DNA from: Drosophila persimilis
Taxonomy: Eukaryota > Arthropoda > Insecta > Diptera > Drosophilidae
Direction of reading: 5' to 3'
Assembly (NCBI RefSeq): GCF_003286085.1
Contig: NW_020825294.1
Coordinates: 6,634,001 to 6,698,000, forward strand
Length of the DNA stretch: 64,000 nucleotides
This document shows, one piece after another, positions 60,941 to 64,000 of this stretch. Positions within the stretch are counted from its first letter, which is position 1. Every line of letters starts with the position of its first letter. The notes beneath the pieces were generated by a model. The model saw only the letters and a list, made by a program, of their open reading frames with translations. It ran no database searches and was not told the origin of the DNA. The position numbers were made by a program, and so were the translations under genes.

Positions 60941-60970
60941 ATGGAGGACCATGGAGGACCATGGAGGAGC
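60941..60970. repeat. Three 10-bp units ATGGAGGACC
   Basis: There are two exact decamers and one with a single change (ATGGAGGAGC). GCCGGGCT octamers follow to about 61000. Confidence 0.9.
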
Positions 60971-62778
60971 AGCACCTGCCGCCGGTGCCGGGCTGCCGGG
61001 CTGCCGTTGGGATCCAATAAAAATAGAACAAAAACCCGATTGCCAATGGAAATGCGAATGAAAATTTGGCATAGGCACGTAAATTATGTGCTGCCAATTA
61101 GCAGGCAACAAATTTCTGCACGCCATTCTTCTCGAAGGTCCTTTAGAAAAATCGCAAAAGGAAATGGCAATGGCAGAAAAATGTGACCAAAAATACGCAC
61201 AAAAAGCAAAAAAAAGAAGTGAAGAAATCAAAGAAAAGCTATTTGGTTGGGGGGGTTTCGGTTGGGCCCGCCGGTGGGGGAGGCGTACATCTATGGCACT
61301 CGTATAATAGGCAAACACAATGTAAGGCAAAACGGAAGAAGTCAGGGTAGAGTCGACTGTGGAGTAGCCTGGAGGGTCCTTGACGTTCTATAGGGAAATA
61401 ATGACCCAGGAATTGGTCTCCAACTTTCCTATATGCCCTGCCACCATTTCCAGGGTATCAAAGCGGGGGAAAAAAATGTATATAAAAATAATTTCGTCAC
61501 GACATAAGTGGCATCATTAGAGGAAGTATGTTGGCAGGCAGACCACCCACAAAACAGCCTTCCCCTACCCCCTCCCACCGACCGCCACCCCGTTACGGCC
61601 GTCTCAAGTGCCTGACGCAAAAAAGTCAAACAGGAAAGAAAAAAGAAAGTTCTATATATATGTCGTGGCAAGTGCTGGGGCCCGCTGAAGGCGTCAGATT
61701 GGGGGCGTGTACCCGGCCAGTGGGCAGGGGGTGGGGCCACTGCGAATGAGTACGAAGAAAACATGGTAATTTTTCATAAAAACCGCCAAATGCGCACACA
61801 ACCTCAAGCGAGGCAAAAGGAAAACTGGCAAAGAACCGAAAAAAAAACAAAAATAAAAGAAAATATATAAAAATTCTGCCTTCCTTTTCCTGCTTGTACC
61901 CCTTAGAGAGGGTATGATGGACCGAAAGGACTCGCCAATTTTCGTACCCCCACTTTGGCACCCAATACATCTGCCAGGGTATCTCGTAGCTTCGTTCCTG
62001 CCTTTTTGCTGCCTTTCCTTCGCGGTTTTTTGTTGCGGCTGGAATGTGTTTCAAAGACAGAGGGAGGCTTCTTGGGCGGGGGGCGTGGCATGTCATGTTT
62101 ATGCGACGTCTTTAGCCATTTAGGCATGCGAAATGCGTTTGCCCCGAAATCCTTTTTACGTGAATCCTCAGCCCAAGGACAAGACAACCCCAAGCCATAT
62201 GGAAGGATCCAAGGGGGGAGGCGGGGGCGGCGAAAGGCGTGCGGTGTGGTTGGCCGAGGAAAAACAAACTTCCACCGGAAGTGGCAAACGGCGGCAACGG
62301 AAATGTCAACAAAACAGCAAAACGCTTTCGGGTGGCGGCGTGTCGGCCCCTCCATAAATCCCGGCTCCACCCGGTACCTCCCAGGCCACTCATAATCATT
62401 CCCTGGTGAAATATTATCAAATTGCGGCAATTGATTTAACTGCCGGCGGCTCTACGTGACGGCTCCTTAGCCGGGGGTCCTGGCCGAAGCCAAATCGCAA
62501 CTCAAGTCGTGGCAGTTAGCCATCAAACTCCGCACAGATCTCGCATTGCAGATGGATAGTTTTCTGGCAAGATAAAACACGATGGTCTGTCAAATCTGAT
62601 GTACGCACGGGCTCTGCATACAAAAGCATTGGGGAACCGAAAATTGAATTAGAAACCCGATGAAAGATGATGAAAAATCCACACAACAAATTGTTTCAAG
62701 CAATTATTCAGAGATAATTGGCCAGGAAAAAGGGTTTCACGTGGTTTGGAAGTCTGTTTTTGTTTGAGCGGAAGAATC
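60971..62778. other. Non-coding DNA, no gene seen
   Basis: Overlapping frames on both strands at 61429-62430 show no domain. TACCC-CTTAGAGA-GGGTA lies at 61897-61914 and continues into ATGATGGACCGAAAGG, reminiscent of an interspersed-element fragment. Confidence 0.6.
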
Positions 62779-62862
62779 TTTAAGGAAAACAGCTGTTAAA
62801 GTGAGGTTTAAGGAAAACAGCTGTTAAAGTGAGGTTTAAGGAAAACAGCTGTTAAAGTGAGG
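62779..62862. repeat. Three exact 28-bp repeats, each with a palindromic E-box
   Basis: The units 62779-62806, 62807-62834 and 62835-62862 are identical. Each contains the 10-bp palindrome AACAGCTGTT (62788, 62816, 62844), whose core CAGCTG is an E-box for bHLH dimers. Exact identity suggests recent duplication. Confidence 0.95.
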
Positions 62863-63761
62863 TTAGGTATGAGAAAAAAGGCTCAAAATCCAACTAAAAT
62901 TAAATTCCCTTCCATTTATATTTATTTTCCTTAAAATTGCTCATTAAATTCCGTCTGAAATGGCGACTCAAAAAGCATTTTCCCAGTAAAACCCATCGAC
63001 AATTAATTGAAATATTTAATTATTTAATTACACACCAGGCGGAAAAAAGGTGGAGTCCTCACGCCAGCTCCAGGCTGGTGCCTGATTAAGACTTGTAAGA
63101 AAACAGACTGGAATTCGGGGAAAAGGATTTTCCAAGCCACAAGTCAGAGGCATTTTGTCGCCGTTGATTTATTTGCGTGATGTAATTGAAACGCCTGTTG
63201 CCAGTTGCCAAGGGATCTTGATCAAATGTTGTGGAGCATAATTAGTGCTTTTCTCAAAAATAGATCATAAATAATCGCCGTTGCTTGGCGTCCCCCCAAC
63301 GAGAACGACGCCACAAGGAGCCGCAAGAGAGGCCTTGCATAAATTACCTAAATGTTTCCATCTTGCCGTTGGCCTTGGCACACGACAATGGTGGACCCTT
63401 ATCCCTTTTCTGTCTCTGCCACTGCCTCTGAGTCTATTCTGGCAACGCGTCGTATGCGCAATTTTATTAAATTACATTCGTGTTTTGGCAAATTAATTAC
63501 GAAATTATGTTGTCGTCTGGCGCCTAACGAGCTCTATCTCTAGCTACGGCTTCCCTCCCTCCCCCCCACCCCCCCATTTCGAGTCTCTAGATACATATGT
63601 ATCTATCTAACTGGTTGTTGGGCTGTGGGCGGCCTTGTACGGAGTACGCCATGCATTTCACTTATCTTTGACTGTCAGAGTACGCCAGGGGACGGGGGGG
63701 CTCCATAGTTCATGCATATTAAAAGTAATTTCAGCTCATTTTTGGCATATTTCGTTGTCTG
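62863..63761. other. Non-coding DNA, no gene seen
   Basis: A C-rich tract (63553-63576) and a poly-G of seven near 63692 are the only low-complexity elements. Confidence 0.6.
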
Positions 63762-63793
63762 GTCCTGCAGGACGTGGTCCATTTGAATGGACC
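63762..63793. promoter_or_regulatory. Two adjacent dyads, candidate binding-site cluster
   Basis: GTCCTGCAGGAC (63762-63773) is a perfect 12-bp palindrome. Two bases later GGTCCATT-TG-AATGGACC (63776-63793) is an 18-bp dyad with perfect 8-bp arms. GGTCCTGC at 63761-63768 matches, from memory, the Tramtrack zinc-finger site of the ftz zebra element. GTCGCT hexamers follow at 63796-63813. Confidence 0.4.
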
Positions 63794-64000
63794 GTGTCGC
63801 TGTCGCTGTCGCTTTCGTTGGGTTTGATTCTGAGGCGAAATCTCAGTGGCAATAAATTTGGCTTTATGTTCATGCCTTGCTTACCAAATTGTGTGCCCTC
63901 CCCCACCCCACCCCTTTTTGCTTATCTAATTAAAGCGCAGGCAAGGTCAAAGCTCATTCATTACTCATACGCATACGAGGCATTAGCCGGTTGCCCAAAT

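Noticed and set aside
62779-62862. Regular 28-bp repeats considered as a CRISPR array
   Set aside because: The units are directly adjacent without spacers, and the genome is evidently eukaryotic. The same applies to the 11-bp array at 23661.
1-64000. tRNA, rRNA and known microRNA genes
   Set aside because: I scanned by eye for B-box-like GGTTCGANTCC words and for mature microRNA sequences I remember and found none. A covariance-model search would be decisive.

Overview
The window looks like insect DNA, most likely Drosophila and plausibly the obscura group. This is inferred from texture and not from any recognised gene. It is AT-leaning, crowded with CA/GT and GA/CT microsatellites, CAG (opa-type) runs, purine-rich and G-rich hexamer minisatellites and very long G or C homopolymers, and it carries short-intron-type splice signals. 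I find no bacterial operons, no rRNA, no tRNA and no CRISPR array.

No protein gene with a recognisable domain is present on either strand. The longest open frames (290 codons and less) are by-products of tandem repeats or low-complexity sequence. The simplest reading is one very large intron or an intergenic desert, consistent with a neural or developmental locus. The only stretch I would defend as possibly exonic is 12042-12408. There a 75-nt exon with a strong acceptor, a good start context and a phase-0 donor is followed by two acceptors, one of which leads to a short in-frame tail with a stop and an AATAAA.

Layout. 1-4.3 kb: a 33-bp minisatellite, AT-rich DNA and two strong G-quadruplex tracts. 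4.3-5.2 kb: an array with a 144-bp period. 6.1-6.5 kb: a 24-bp minisatellite. 7.4-9.4 kb: AT-rich arrays with a 340-bp duplication. 10.9-12.7 kb: a 247-bp duplication of a dispersed repeat, the candidate exons and a short array. 13-18 kb: poly-C and poly-G runs plus 315-bp and 390-bp duplications. 19.6-24.1 kb: a 13-bp hairpin, a 69-bp higher-order array, G-rich tracts and an 11-bp array of about 41 units. 26-31 kb: a 120-bp duplication and a nine-monomer array near 146 bp. 33-36.4 kb: a 145-bp duplication, G4 tracts and a 150-bp purine tract. 40.0-40.6 kb: a minisatellite rich in donor-like splice sites. 44-48 kb: 7-bp, 31-bp and 16-bp repeats. 50.3-50.8 kb: an AT-rich 150-170-bp array. 53.4-56.1 kb: two copies of one AT-rich repeat family, the second ending in a 9-bp-arm hairpin. 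62.8 kb: three exact 28-bp repeats, each with a palindromic E-box. 63.8 kb: two adjacent dyads.

The features most worth following are the spliced micro-ORF candidate, the recurrence of nucleosome-sized periods in unrelated arrays, the paired element-like arrays at 53-56 kb, the donor-site array at 40 kb, and the two compact dyad clusters near the right end. I see no evidence of a novel multi-gene system.
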